The notes under the pieces are model-generated. The model worked only from the letters and a program-made list of their open reading frames with translations, ran no database searches and had not been told where the DNA came from. From Chloroflexota bacterium (GTDB lineage: Bacteria > Chloroflexota > Dehalococcoidia > SM23-28-2 > RBG-16-64-32), in the NCBI GenBank assembly GCA_016190405.1, contig JACPQO010000064.1:1-12111 (forward strand): a DNA stretch of 12,111 nucleotides, in the 5' to 3' direction. The translations under genes and the position numbers were made by a program. Each line of letters begins with the position of its first letter. The first letter of the stretch is position 1. Shown piece by piece: positions 5,368 to 12,111 of the stretch.

Positions 5368-8130
5368 CTAAGCGCGGTCCAGCAGGTCCTTCAGGTCGTG
5401 CTTGGCGTCCAGGATGCCGGACCACAGATCGCCGGTCTGGCGCAGGCGGTCGGGGGCGGTCAGGATCGTGAAGTCAGTAGGATAGACCTTCCCCAGCTCG
5501 TCCCAGCGCAGAGGCATGGAGACGGCGGCCTCCGGCAGCGGCCTGGGCGAGTAGACGCAGGCCAGCGTCTTGCCGCGGGCGTTCTGATTGTGGTCAAAGA
5601 AGACCTTGCCGCTGCGCTTCTGCACCGTCCACTCCATCGTCACTTCGCGGGGGTGCTGTCGGAGCAGGAAGGCGCCGATGGTCTGGCAGGCCGAACGGAC
5701 AGCGTCGTAGTCGAGCTTGCGGAGGATGGGCACGTAGACGTGCAGCCCCGTGCGGCCGGAGGTCTTCACGAAGGAGGACAGGGACAGGGAGTCCAGCAGC
5801 TCCTTGAGCCAGAGGGCGACTTCACAGGTCCCGGTGAAGGCCTTGCGGTTCAGCTCCGGCTCGGCGCCTTTCGCCTCGCGGCCCGAGTAGATGTACGGGT
5901 CCAGGTCGAACACCATGAAGTCGGGATAGTTGAGCAGAGAGCGGTCGATGTTCTCAATCGATCCCGTGAACTCACCGGAGAGGTGGTGGCCATCGGGCTC
6001 GGGGCTGACCCCCGAGTACCAGGTGTGCAGTTCGAGGTCGGCCAGCTGTCCCAGCCAGAGGAGCGAGGGCAGGTTGTTGCACAGCAGGTACTCCTGGTCG
6101 CCCTCGTTGTGCTCGGAGAAGAGGCGGACGGTGTCCACGAACTCCGGCAGGGGGTTGTCCCAGTGCTTCTGGTAGAAGTGCTCGCCGAGGATGCCGTCCG
6201 GGTATCGGGTCAGCGAGAGGGGCCGGTCGCGCAGGTGGGGCAGGAGGTAGGGAGACGCCGTGGCGAAGTAGACCAGGAGGTCGCGTTTGGTGAGGGCCCG
6301 GCGGCCGTTCACAGCGGGCCAGAACTCCTTGTCCAGGTTGTTGAGCGGTATCTTCTGCCCCTGCGCCTTCAGGGTGAACTTGTCGGCGGGGTTCTCCAGT
6401 TGCTCCAGCACGGACTCGACATCTTTCTCCAGGGGCGCCGCCGCGCGGGCCTTGCGGGTCCTTGTCGCCGGGGCCGGTACGACGGCTTCCCGGCGCACTT
6501 CGGGCGGGGGTTTGTCAGGCCGCAAGCGGAGGAAGACAGGGGCGCGCAGACGCCCGTCCTGGGTGATCTGGGCGTACTTCACTTCCGCGACGATCTCCGG
6601 CCTGACCCACACGGCACCCTTCACGGGAGGCGCTTGGTGGAAGGGGCAGGCATCGGAGCGGATGGCGTCCAGGCGCTGTCGCAGGTCGGCCAGGGAGCGG
6701 TCATCGAAGCCGCTGCCCACGTTGCCGGCGTAGACCAGGCGACCAGCGTCGTCGTGGTAGCCCAGCAACAGAGCGCCGAAGGTCTCGGCGCGGCTACCCT
6801 GGCCCGGCGTGTAGCCGCCGATGACGAGCTCATCGCTGAGGCTGGCCTTCACCTTGAGCCAGTTGTGGGAGCGGCGGCCGGACTCGTAGGGGCTGTCGGC
6901 CTGCTTGGCCACGATGCCCTCCAGGCCGTGGGCGATCGCCGCCTCGTACGCGGCCTCACCCTCATCAGCGAAACCCTCCAGAAGGTGCACTCGCTCAGTG
7001 GGCAGGAGGGCGCTTTCGAGCAGACGCTTGCGCTCGACGAGAGGCACGCCCCGGAGCTCGTGGCCGCCCAGGTAGAGGAGGTCGAAGACGTAGTAAACGA
7101 CGGGGATGCGCGCTTCGGCCCGGCGGATGTCCGCTTCTCGCGTAAGATTCAGCCGTTGCTGGAGGAGCTGGAAAGAGGGACGCCCTTCCTTGTCCAGGGC
7201 CACAATCTCTCCGTCCAGCGCCAGCTCGCGCTCCGGCTGGGTGGCCAGCTCTTGGGCCAGGGCCGGGTACTGGCCCGTGGCATCGAGGCCGCGACGGGAA
7301 AGCAGCTTGACGCGACCGTCCTTGATGAGGGCGATAGCGCGGACGCCGTCCAGCTTCGGTTCGAATAGCCAGCGGGGATCGGAGAAAGGCTTGTCGGTCA
7401 GGCTGGCCAGCATGGGAGCGAGCGACTTCGGGAACGGTGCGCGGCGGGCCTCGGGGATGTCCTTCAACTTCAGCGGCGCCCCACCGCTACGGGAGCGGTC
7501 GGGAAGGTGGCCGGCCTTGAGGTCATCGATGGTCAGGCCGGAAAGGACGGAGCGGTCCTCTTCCAGCACGTCCCGGTCGGCATCAGCGAACTGGTCCCGG
7601 TGCTTGATGAGCAGCCAATCGTTCTGGCCGCGGCGCGTCTTTACCAGCGTCCAGGAGCCTTCGAGCTTGCGGCCCCGGAGGAGGACGGAGAGCTTGCCCT
7701 GGGCCAGGTCGTGCCGCATTCGCTCCTCGGCTTCGCGGCGGTCGTGGAAGGAGAGCTCGCCGCCCTCGTCGGGAGAGTAGGTGCCGTTGTCCCAGACGAT
7801 GACCTGGCCAGCGCCGTATCCGCCCTTGGGGATCACGCCCTCGAAAGATGCGTAGTCCAGCGGGTGGTCCTCGACCATGGTGGCCAGGCGCTTCTCCCGG
7901 GGGTTATTGGACGGGCCCTTGGGGACGGCCCAGGACTTGAGGACGCCGTCCAGCTCCAGGCGGAAGTCGTAGTGGAGGCGGCGGGCGGCGTGCTTCTGGA
8001 CGACGAAGGTCAGGGGACTGGTCGCCTCGCCCCCGGCTCCTTCGGGCCCGGGGACAGGGGTCGCGGGTCGCGGTTCACCCGTCCGCGCGAAGTCGCGTTT
8101 CTTGCCGTACTCCTCCAGCATTGAGTCCAT
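5368..8130 (-). CDS. ligD: Multifunctional ATP-dependent DNA ligase LigD (phosphoesterase-ligase-polymerase)
   Basis: Seals double-strand breaks in non-homologous end joining with Ku. It has 920 residues from the first ATG. Domain order is phosphoesterase, ligase, polymerase, as in Pseudomonas and unlike the polymerase-first mycobacterial form. The phosphoesterase (about 40-195) has His47, His53, Asp55, Arg57 and His89, matching the known active site. The ligase (about 235-540) has the nucleotidyl lysine Lys259 in EPKLDGVR, a downstream acidic EIVALD block, LEGIVAK at 403-409 and WLKVK at 424-428. A Pro/Arg/Ala-rich linker (about 540-570) leads to the archaeo-eukaryotic primase-type polymerase (about 590-905), with Asp742 and Asp744 in FDLDP and Asp846 in VFFDHNQN as metal ligands. 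All three activities look intact. The polymerase carries extra residues on both sides of FDLDP. A second ATG at 8121 is the likelier start (917 residues) if the mRNA is leaderless; neither ATG has a Shine-Dalgarno. Confidence 0.96.
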   Translation of the reverse strand: MDSMLEEYGKKRDFARTGEPRPATPVPGPEGAGGEATSPLTFVVQKHAARRLHYDFRLELDGVLKSWAVPKGPSNNPREKRLATMVEDHPLDYASFEGVIPKGGYGAGQVIVWDNGTYSPDEGGELSFHDRREAEERMRHDLAQGKLSVLLRGRKLEGSWTLVKTRRGQNDWLLIKHRDQFADADRDVLEEDRSVLSGLTIDDLKAGHLPDRSRSGGAPLKLKDIPEARRAPFPKSLAPMLASLTDKPFSDPRWLFEPKLDGVRAIALIKDGRVKLLSRRGLDATGQYPALAQELATQPERELALDGEIVALDKEGRPSFQLLQQRLNLTREADIRRAEARIPVVYYVFDLLYLGGHELRGVPLVERKRLLESALLPTERVHLLEGFADEGEAAYEAAIAHGLEGIVAKQADSPYESGRRSHNWLKVKASLSDELVIGGYTPGQGSRAETFGALLLGYHDDAGRLVYAGNVGSGFDDRSLADLRQRLDAIRSDACPFHQAPPVKGAVWVRPEIVAEVKYAQITQDGRLRAPVFLRLRPDKPPPEVRREAVVPAPATRTRKARAAAPLEKDVESVLEQLENPADKFTLKAQGQKIPLNNLDKEFWPAVNGRRALTKRDLLVYFATASPYLLPHLRDRPLSLTRYPDGILGEHFYQKHWDNPLPEFVDTVRLFSEHNEGDQEYLLCNNLPSLLWLGQLADLELHTWYSGVSPEPDGHHLSGEFTGSIENIDRSLLNYPDFMVFDLDPYIYSGREAKGAEPELNRKAFTGTCEVALWLKELLDSLSLSSFVKTSGRTGLHVYVPILRKLDYDAVRSACQTIGAFLLRQHPREVTMEWTVQKRSGKVFFDHNQNARGKTLACVYSPRPLPEAAVSMPLRWDELGKVYPTDFTILTAPDRLRQTGDLWSGILDAKHDLKDLLDRA

Positions 8131-8158
8131 TATGCCGGGTAGGCGCCGAGGGTGCTAA
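8129..8158 (-). promoter_or_regulatory. Probable ligD promoter giving a leaderless mRNA
   Basis: On the minus strand TTAGCA (plus 8158-8153, 4 of 6 to TTGACA) is followed after 18 bases by CATAAT (8134-8129, 5 of 6 to TATAAT). Transcription would start near 8122-8121, exactly at the second ATG of ligD (8121-8119). The first ATG (8130-8128) overlaps the -10 box, so it would not be in this transcript. The lack of a Shine-Dalgarno before either ATG agrees with leaderless initiation. This is read by eye and not tested. Confidence 0.5.
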
Positions 8159-8256
8159 ACCGGCAGCGTCCCGCCATTTCGTGCCTATTGGATATCCACA
8201 CCCCACTTTGATGGTCATAAACAGGATAACTTTGGTGTCCCGCGCACTGAAGCATG

Positions 8257-8276
8257 CCCTGAGCGAAGCCGAAGGG
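8257..8276. repeat. Palindromic repeat element, CCCTGAGCGAAGCCGAAGGG type
   Basis: A 20-base element with complementary ends (CCCT/AGGG), flanked by GCA and TGC that could extend the stem with a short bulge. From memory, its sequence resembles a dispersed intergenic palindrome seen in many environmental bacterial genomes. The dispersed nature cannot be shown within this window because only one copy is present. Confidence 0.5.
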
Positions 8277-8279
8277 TGC

Positions 8280-8300
8280 GCGGCTCCCAATCGGAGCCGC
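8280..8300. repeat. Perfect 8-bp hairpin between ku and ligD
   Basis: GCGGCTCC (8280-8287) pairs with GGAGCCGC (8293-8300) around the loop CAATC. It starts 3 bases after the preceding palindrome and shares its right arm with the next hairpin, so the two cannot fold at once in full. No T-run follows on either strand. Confidence 0.55.
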
Positions 8301-8316
8301 CGACTTCAGTCGGCGG
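8297..8316. repeat. Perfect 9-bp palindrome between ku and ligD
   Basis: CCGCCGACT (8297-8305) is the reverse complement of AGTCGGCGG (8308-8316), separated by two bases, which gives a practical stem of 8 with a TTCA loop. On the minus strand it lies 68 bases past the ku stop and is the first structure the ku transcript meets. It may end or stabilise that transcript. It could instead be part of a mobile palindromic repeat together with the two neighbouring hairpins. Confidence 0.55.
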
Positions 8317-8384
8317 GGTTGCATCATCACAGCGTGGGCAGGGGGCCAGCCTCGGTGCCAAGCCGAATAAGAGTGTCGGCGATG

Positions 8385-9209
8385 CTACCCGGCAGCAGCC
8401 CGGCGCCGTCGCGATGGCTCCTCGCCCGCCTCTTCGCCCCGCCGCTTCTTGGCGGCCTCCACGCTGGCCTTGAGCGCGGCCATCAGGTCCACGACCTTAG
8501 CCGGAGCTGCGGCCGGCGCCTCCACCAGCTCCTGGCCCTGGAGCTTCGCCTCGATGATCTCCATGAGCGCTTCCCGGTAGAGGTCCTGGTACTTCTCCGG
8601 GTCGAACGGCTCGGAGAGGAGGTCGATGAGGGCGAAGGCCATGTCCAGCTCACGCTGGGAGACCGACACCTCCGGCAGCTCGGCGCCCTTCTGCACCCGG
8701 ATCTCGTCCGGGTAGTAGAGGGTTTCCAGCATGAGGGTGCCGTCCAGGGAGCGCAGCGCGCACAACTGCTCCTTGTTGCGGATGGCGATCTTGGCGATGG
8801 CGGTGAGCCCCTTCTCCTTGAGGGCGCGTATGAGCAGCACGAAGGGCTTCATCCCCATCTCGTCGGGTTCCAGGTAGTAGCTCTTCTCGTAGAAAACGGG
8901 GTCGATCTCCTGGGCCTGGACGAAGGCCGACAGCTCGATGGCGTGCTTACTGGGCAGGGGCAGCTTGTCGAAGTCCTCGTCGGTCATGACGACATGGTGG
9001 TCGCGGGCGTATTCGTATCCGCGGATGACCTCGCCCCACTGGACTTCACGCTCGCAGACCGGGCACCAGCGGAGCTGCTTCAGGCGGCTGCCGCACTCCT
9101 GGTGCAGGAGGTGGAAGGAGATGTCCTTGCTTTCCGTGGCGGCGAACAGCTTGACCGGGATGCTGACCATGCCAAAGCTGATAACGCCGTTCCAGATCGA
9201 GCGCGGCAT
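8385..9209 (-). CDS. ku: Ku homodimer, DNA end-binding protein of non-homologous end joining
   Basis: Binds broken DNA ends as a ring-shaped homodimer and recruits LigD. It has 274 residues, typical for bacterial Ku. The N-terminus MPRSIWNGVISFGMVSIPVKLF is the hallmark start of the family. The Ku core extends to about residue 230, including the RGYEYARDHHVVMTDEDF block (63-80) and YYLEPDE (111-117). His36, Cys39, Cys49 and Cys52 form a possible zinc-binding cluster, a feature seen in several bacterial Ku proteins. The C-terminus has the short conserved helix VVDLMAALKASVEAAKKRR and ends in a basic tail (RRRR at 267-270), a region known in relatives to contact DNA and stimulate LigD. AAGGAGG on the minus strand, 6 bases before the ATG, fixes the start. 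It lies upstream of ligD on the same strand, but 254 bases with their own promoter separate them, so they may be separately transcribed. Confidence 0.96.
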   Translation of the reverse strand: MPRSIWNGVISFGMVSIPVKLFAATESKDISFHLLHQECGSRLKQLRWCPVCEREVQWGEVIRGYEYARDHHVVMTDEDFDKLPLPSKHAIELSAFVQAQEIDPVFYEKSYYLEPDEMGMKPFVLLIRALKEKGLTAIAKIAIRNKEQLCALRSLDGTLMLETLYYPDEIRVQKGAELPEVSVSQRELDMAFALIDLLSEPFDPEKYQDLYREALMEIIEAKLQGQELVEAPAAAPAKVVDLMAALKASVEAAKKRRGEEAGEEPSRRRRAAAG

Positions 9210-9337
9210 GACCTATCCTCCTTCCACCGCCCGGCCCGGTGCGCCGCCTATTCTGGGGTCATGTCTTGGGGATATGTTGGGATTGGAAGATGTGCTGCGG
9301 TTCAGACCTGTCTTCGCTTTCTAGGCGCTGCAAATCT

Positions 9338-9351
9338 ATATGATAACATAT
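9338..9351. promoter_or_regulatory. AT-rich inverted repeat, possible operator or promoter core
   Basis: ATATG (9338-9342) and CATAT (9347-9351) are complementary around ATAA. The surrounding 20 bases (about 9332-9351) are the most AT-rich patch in a GC-rich neighbourhood. It lies midway between two divergent genes, where a shared operator or a ku promoter would be expected. No regulator is identified. Confidence 0.35.
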
Positions 9352-9429
9352 CCGGCGACCTGGCAAGGCATCAGTCCGGCAGTGGCTAGAACGCACCAAA
9401 CGAGCGAGCGGCTAACGCCTATCTCAGCG

Positions 9430-9458
9430 GGGACAGAAGCCGGTGCGTTGTGTAAAAT
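9430..9458 (+). promoter_or_regulatory. Probable sigma-70-type promoter of the crotonase-LLM-acyl-CoA dehydrogenase operon
   Basis: GGGACA (9430-9435, 4 of 6 to TTGACA) and TAAAAT (9453-9458, 5 of 6 to TATAAT) are separated by exactly 17 bases. Transcription would begin near 9465, giving a leader of about 39 bases that includes the strong ribosome site GGGAGGGAG at 9489-9497. Confidence 0.5.
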
Positions 9459-9503
9459 GGCAGGCGCTGTCCGTCCGAGCACCGACATGGGAGGGAGCCG
9501 CAT

Positions 9504-10316
9504 ATGCCCGAGGCCTCAGGAAGCTACGAGCAGATACAGTACGAGCGCAGGGGCGCCGTCGCGCTCATCACCCTGAATCGGCCCGAAAAGCTCAACGCCT
9601 GGACGCTCCGTATGGAGGACGAGTTCCTGGACGCCCTCGACCGGGCGTCCCACGACCGGGAGGTGGCGGTGCTGGTGGTGACCGGCGCCGGGCGTGCCTT
9701 CTGCGCCGGCGCCGATATCAGCGTCTGGTCGCAGAACATCGAGGCGGGCGAGCCGCGCTTCGCCGCCTCGCCGCTGCTGGCGCGGGACGGCAGCCCGGAG
9801 GTGCCCATCGCCCTCAGCCGCAGCAAGCCGATCATCGCTGCCATCAACGGCCCGGCTATCGGCATCGGCCTCACTATGCCGCTGGCCTGCGATATCCGTA
9901 TCGCCTCGGAGCGGGCGACGTTCTCGGCGCGGTTCGTGAAGGTGGGCCTGACGCCGGAGTGCGGCAGCACGCGCTACCTGCCGCAGGTGGCCGGGGTGAG
10001 CAATGCCCTGTTCCTGGCCCTGACCGGCCGCATCATCGATGCCGCTGAGGCCAAGGAGCGCGGCCTGGTGGACCGCGTGGTGCCCCACGAGCGGCTAATG
10101 GACGAGGCGATGGCGCTGGCGGAGGAGATCGCGGTCAACCCGCCGGACGCGGTCTGGTCGGCCAAGCGGCTGATCCACCAGAACGCCGTCGAGGGTGACC
10201 TGCGGCGCGTCGTCACCCAAGAAGGGTTCGCCATCCGCGAGATGCGCCGGCTACCGGACCACGCCGAAGCAGTGCGGGCGTTCATGGAGAAACGGCAGCC
10301 CCAGTTCAATCGATAG
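9504..10316 (+). CDS. Crotonase-family (enoyl-CoA hydratase/isomerase) protein
   Basis: Acts on an acyl-CoA thioester in the cytoplasm. It has 270 residues, the usual crotonase length. The oxyanion-hole regions are FCAGADI (66-72) and NGPAIGIG (115-122), and the family pattern ACDIRIASERATFSA lies at 128-142. Neither hydratase glutamate is present: the first position, after GIGL, is Thr124, and the second is Phe144 within RFVKVGLTP. Glu152 in GLTPECGS sits where delta3,delta2-enoyl-CoA isomerases and some related crotonases have their acid, so an isomerase is more likely than a hydratase (inference by eye alignment). The start follows GGGAGGGAG by 6 bases, and an earlier ATG at 9487 is out of frame. 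It is the first gene of an operon with the next two genes; the next start is 3 bases after its stop. Confidence 0.92.
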   Translation: MPEASGSYEQIQYERRGAVALITLNRPEKLNAWTLRMEDEFLDALDRASHDREVAVLVVTGAGRAFCAGADISVWSQNIEAGEPRFAASPLLARDGSPEVPIALSRSKPIIAAINGPAIGIGLTMPLACDIRIASERATFSARFVKVGLTPECGSTRYLPQVAGVSNALFLALTGRIIDAAEAKERGLVDRVVPHERLMDEAMALAEEIAVNPPDAVWSAKRLIHQNAVEGDLRRVVTQEGFAIREMRRLPDHAEAVRAFMEKRQPQFNR

Positions 10317-10319
10317 GCT

Positions 10320-11327
10320 ATGATGGTAGAGCGCTGGGGGTTCACGTTCCCGCTGGAAGGCGTCCTGCTGCCGGCGCACCGAGAGGTGCTGCTAGAAGCG
10401 GAACGGCTGGGCTATACCGACGCCTGGACGTTCGAGATCAACGGCGCGGACGCTTTCGTCCCCCTGGCCCTGGCGGCGGCCTGGACGGAACGGTTGCGGC
10501 TGGGCACGGCCATCGCCAACATCTACACGCGCACGCCGACGCTTCTGGCGATGGAGGCGGCGGCGCTGGCCGAGGCCGCGCCGGGCCGCTTCTGTCTGGG
10601 CATCGGCACCAGCTCGCCGGCGATCGTCGAGAAGTGGAACGGGGTGCCCCTGCGCCGACCGTTGCGCCGCATGCGGGAGACCGTGGCCTTCCTGCGACAG
10701 GCTTTCGCCGGCGAGAAGATATCGACCAGCGGCGGCTCGTTCGAGGTCGATGGCTTCCGGCTGGCGAAGACGCCCGGCCAGCCGCCGCCGGTGTTCGTGG
10801 CGGCGCTGCGAGAGAAGATGCTGGCCCTGGCTGGCAGCCTGGCCGACGGCGTGCTGATCAACTGGCTATCGCCGCAGGATGTCGCCAAGGTCGTGGCCGT
10901 GGCCCGCGAGGCGGCCCGGCAGGCCGGCCGCGACCCGCAAGCCCTGGAAGTCGCGTGCCGCATCTTCGTCCTGCCGCCCGTTCCCGATGACGTTGCTCGC
11001 ATGATGGGCCGCTGGGCGATCGCGGCCTATCTCAATACGCCGGTGTACAGCGCGTTCCACGCGTGGCTCGGCCGCGGCGAGACGTTAGGGCCCATGTGGG
11101 AAGCCTGGCAGGCGGGCGACCGGCGGGCGGCCCTGGAGGCGGTGCCGGACAGGGTCGTGGAAGATCTGTTCGTCATGGGCGACAAGAGGGAGCGTCTGCA
11201 TAAGATTGAGGAGTACTGCCGCCACGGGGTCACACTGCCGATCCTGAACTTCGCGCCCGGCAGTCAGGACCCGCGCGAGCAGGGAGCCCAAACTACGGCG
11301 ATGCTCAGGGAGCTGGCCAGGCCATAG
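10320..11327 (+). CDS. Luciferase-like (LLM) flavin/F420-dependent oxidoreductase
   Basis: A TIM-barrel oxidoreductase of the bacterial luciferase superfamily, 335 residues. The N-terminus WGFTFPLEG begins the barrel. The block LRLGTAIANIYTRTPTLLAM (59-78) and the segment from FCLGIGTSS (91-99) through EKWNGVPLRRPLRRMRE are typical of the F420-binding branch, as is AALREKMLALAGSLADGVLINW (161-182). The cofactor is probably F420 rather than FMN, but this cannot be proved from sequence by eye. The substrate is unknown. Its start is 3 bases after the crotonase stop with no clear Shine-Dalgarno, so translation is probably coupled. An ATG at 10320 and another at 10323 are adjacent, and either may be used. 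With a crotonase upstream and an acyl-CoA dehydrogenase downstream, it may act on a CoA-linked intermediate or on a compound entering that pathway. Confidence 0.9.
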   Translation: MMVERWGFTFPLEGVLLPAHREVLLEAERLGYTDAWTFEINGADAFVPLALAAAWTERLRLGTAIANIYTRTPTLLAMEAAALAEAAPGRFCLGIGTSSPAIVEKWNGVPLRRPLRRMRETVAFLRQAFAGEKISTSGGSFEVDGFRLAKTPGQPPPVFVAALREKMLALAGSLADGVLINWLSPQDVAKVVAVAREAARQAGRDPQALEVACRIFVLPPVPDDVARMMGRWAIAAYLNTPVYSAFHAWLGRGETLGPMWEAWQAGDRRAALEAVPDRVVEDLFVMGDKRERLHKIEEYCRHGVTLPILNFAPGSQDPREQGAQTTAMLRELARP

Positions 11328-11350
11328 AGGCAAACGGAAGGAGGCTGCAC

Positions 11351-12111
11351 ATGCCCGATTTGACGCTGACCCCGGAGATCAGAGAGATGCGCCGGAAGGT
11401 CCGGGACTTTATGGACGAGCACGTCTACCCCGCCGAGGCGGTCCTTTCGGAGCCGGGCGCCGAGGGGCTGATGAAGGACCTCCAGGCCCGGACCAAGGCG
11501 ATGGGGATGTGGGCCCCTCACCTGCCCGCCGAGGCGGGCGGCATGGGGATCGGGTTTATGCCCTACGTCTACATCAACGAGATCCTGGGCCGCAGCCCCT
11601 TCGCGCCGCGGGCCTTCGGCGCCCAGGCGCCGGACTCCGGCAACGCCGAGATATTGTGGCAGTTCGGCACCCAGGAGCAGAAACAGCGCTGGCTCAAACC
11701 ACTGGTGGCGGGAGAGATCCGCTCCTGCTTCTCCATGACGGAGCCGGAGGTGTCCGGGGCCGACCCAACGATGCTCCAGACGCGGGGCGCGCGGGACGGC
11801 GACGACTGGGTGATCAACGGGCACAAATGGTTCAGCAGCGGCGCCACGGGGGCCGCCTTCGCCATCGTCATGTGTGTGACGGAGCCCGATGCGCCACCGC
11901 ACCGGCGCATGAGCCAGATCATCGTGCCCACGGACGCGCCCGGCTTCGAGATAGTGCGCTCGGTGCCGGTCATGGGGGAGACGCTGGGGGCCCACTGCGA
12001 GATCCTGTACCGCGACTGTCGCGTGCCGGTCACCAACACGCTGGGCAACGCGGGCGATGGGTTCCTGATCGCTCAGAAGCGGCTGGGTCCCGGCCGCATC
12101 CACCACTGCAT
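11351..12111 (+). CDS. Acyl-CoA dehydrogenase, ACAD10/11-like, 3'-truncated by window edge
   Basis: An FAD enzyme that introduces an alpha-beta double bond into an acyl-CoA, passing electrons to an electron-transfer flavoprotein. The first 253 residues are present and the frame is open to the right edge. GGAAGGAGG, 6 bases before the ATG, fixes the start, which lies 23 bases after the preceding stop. Visible features are the N-terminal helical domain (about 5-120), the FAD and substrate segment CFSMTEPEVSGAD (126-138), WVINGHKWFSSGA (153-165) and the ending GPGRIHHC, which matches the ACAD10/11-type subfamily. The catalytic base and C-terminal helical domain lie beyond the window. Full-length relatives are about 400 residues, so about 150 are missing. 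An open frame on the opposite strand (11264-12106) is a shadow. Confidence 0.93.
   Translation, partial: MPDLTLTPEIREMRRKVRDFMDEHVYPAEAVLSEPGAEGLMKDLQARTKAMGMWAPHLPAEAGGMGIGFMPYVYINEILGRSPFAPRAFGAQAPDSGNAEILWQFGTQEQKQRWLKPLVAGEIRSCFSMTEPEVSGADPTMLQTRGARDGDDWVINGHKWFSSGATGAAFAIVMCVTEPDAPPHRRMSQIIVPTDAPGFEIVRSVPVMGETLGAHCEILYRDCRVPVTNTLGNAGDGFLIAQKRLGPGRIHHC

Larger units (their letters stand above)
9210..9503. other. Divergent intergenic region between ku and the crotonase operon
   Basis: Contains the ku ribosome site at the left, an AT-rich inverted repeat at 9338-9351, and the promoter and ribosome site of the crotonase operon at the right. No gene is seen. No convincing ku promoter could be fixed; the AT-rich patch is the best region for one, which would give a leader of roughly 110-130 bases. 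Confidence 0.5.

Noticed and set aside
5257..7368. Long plus-strand open frame of 703 codons opposite ligD
   Set aside because: It is antisense to the ligD gene, whose product has complete catalytic motifs for all three domains. Long antisense frames are expected in GC-rich DNA.
8257..8316. CRISPR array
   Set aside because: The palindromes differ from each other and there are no regularly spaced identical repeats or spacers.
8121..9389. 422-codon plus-strand frame opposite ku
   Set aside because: Shadow of ku, a clear family member on the minus strand with its own strong ribosome site.
11264..12106. 280-codon minus-strand frame at the right end
   Set aside because: It is antisense to the acyl-CoA dehydrogenase, which has a good ribosome site and clear family motifs.

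Overview
The window is GC-rich bacterial DNA carrying ordinary, mostly well-conserved genes. The taxon cannot be fixed from the sequence. The combination of a tetrathionate-reductase-type molybdoenzyme, a NarL-type GAF kinase and regulator, a Ku/LigD repair pair, an F420-type luciferase-like oxidoreductase and an ACAD10/11-like acyl-CoA dehydrogenase fits a Chloroflexota-like (Dehalococcoidia-type) or actinobacterial-type genome. That assignment is an inference.

Layout. (1) 1-2367 (+): 3' part of a large molybdopterin oxidoreductase of the TtrA type, entering from the left edge at the cysteine predicted to bind molybdenum. It ends at a strong GC hairpin (2386-2413) shared with a convergent gene. 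(2) 2433-2603 (-): a 56-residue single-span membrane protein with a charged helical tail and a near-perfect ribosome binding site. (3) 2895-4888 (+): a histidine kinase with a cysteine-bearing GAF domain and its NarL/LuxR-type response regulator, coupled by an ATGA overlap. (4) 4889-5367: about 480 bases with no convincing gene. (5) 5368-9209 (-): bacterial non-homologous end joining, with ku upstream and ligD (phosphoesterase-ligase-polymerase order) downstream. They are separated by about 255 bases holding three adjacent palindromes and a promoter that appears to give a leaderless ligD mRNA. (6) 9430-12111 (+): a promoter and an operon of a crotonase-family protein, a luciferase-like flavin/F420 oxidoreductase and an acyl-CoA dehydrogenase cut by the right edge. 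This looks like a small module for catabolism of an acyl-CoA or related compound.

How the genes may work together. The two-component system sits next to the respiratory molybdoenzyme, and its GAF cysteines suggest a redox or ligand sensor, so it could control that respiratory operon (inference). Ku and LigD together form the minimal bacterial end-joining machine. The crotonase has lost both hydratase glutamates but keeps a glutamate where the delta3,delta2-enoyl-CoA isomerases have theirs, so it may be an isomerase.

I found no clear previously undescribed system. The points most worth a second look are the cysteine-GAF kinase beside the molybdoenzyme, the leaderless ligD promoter, the palindrome cluster between ku and ligD, and the active-site changes in the crotonase.
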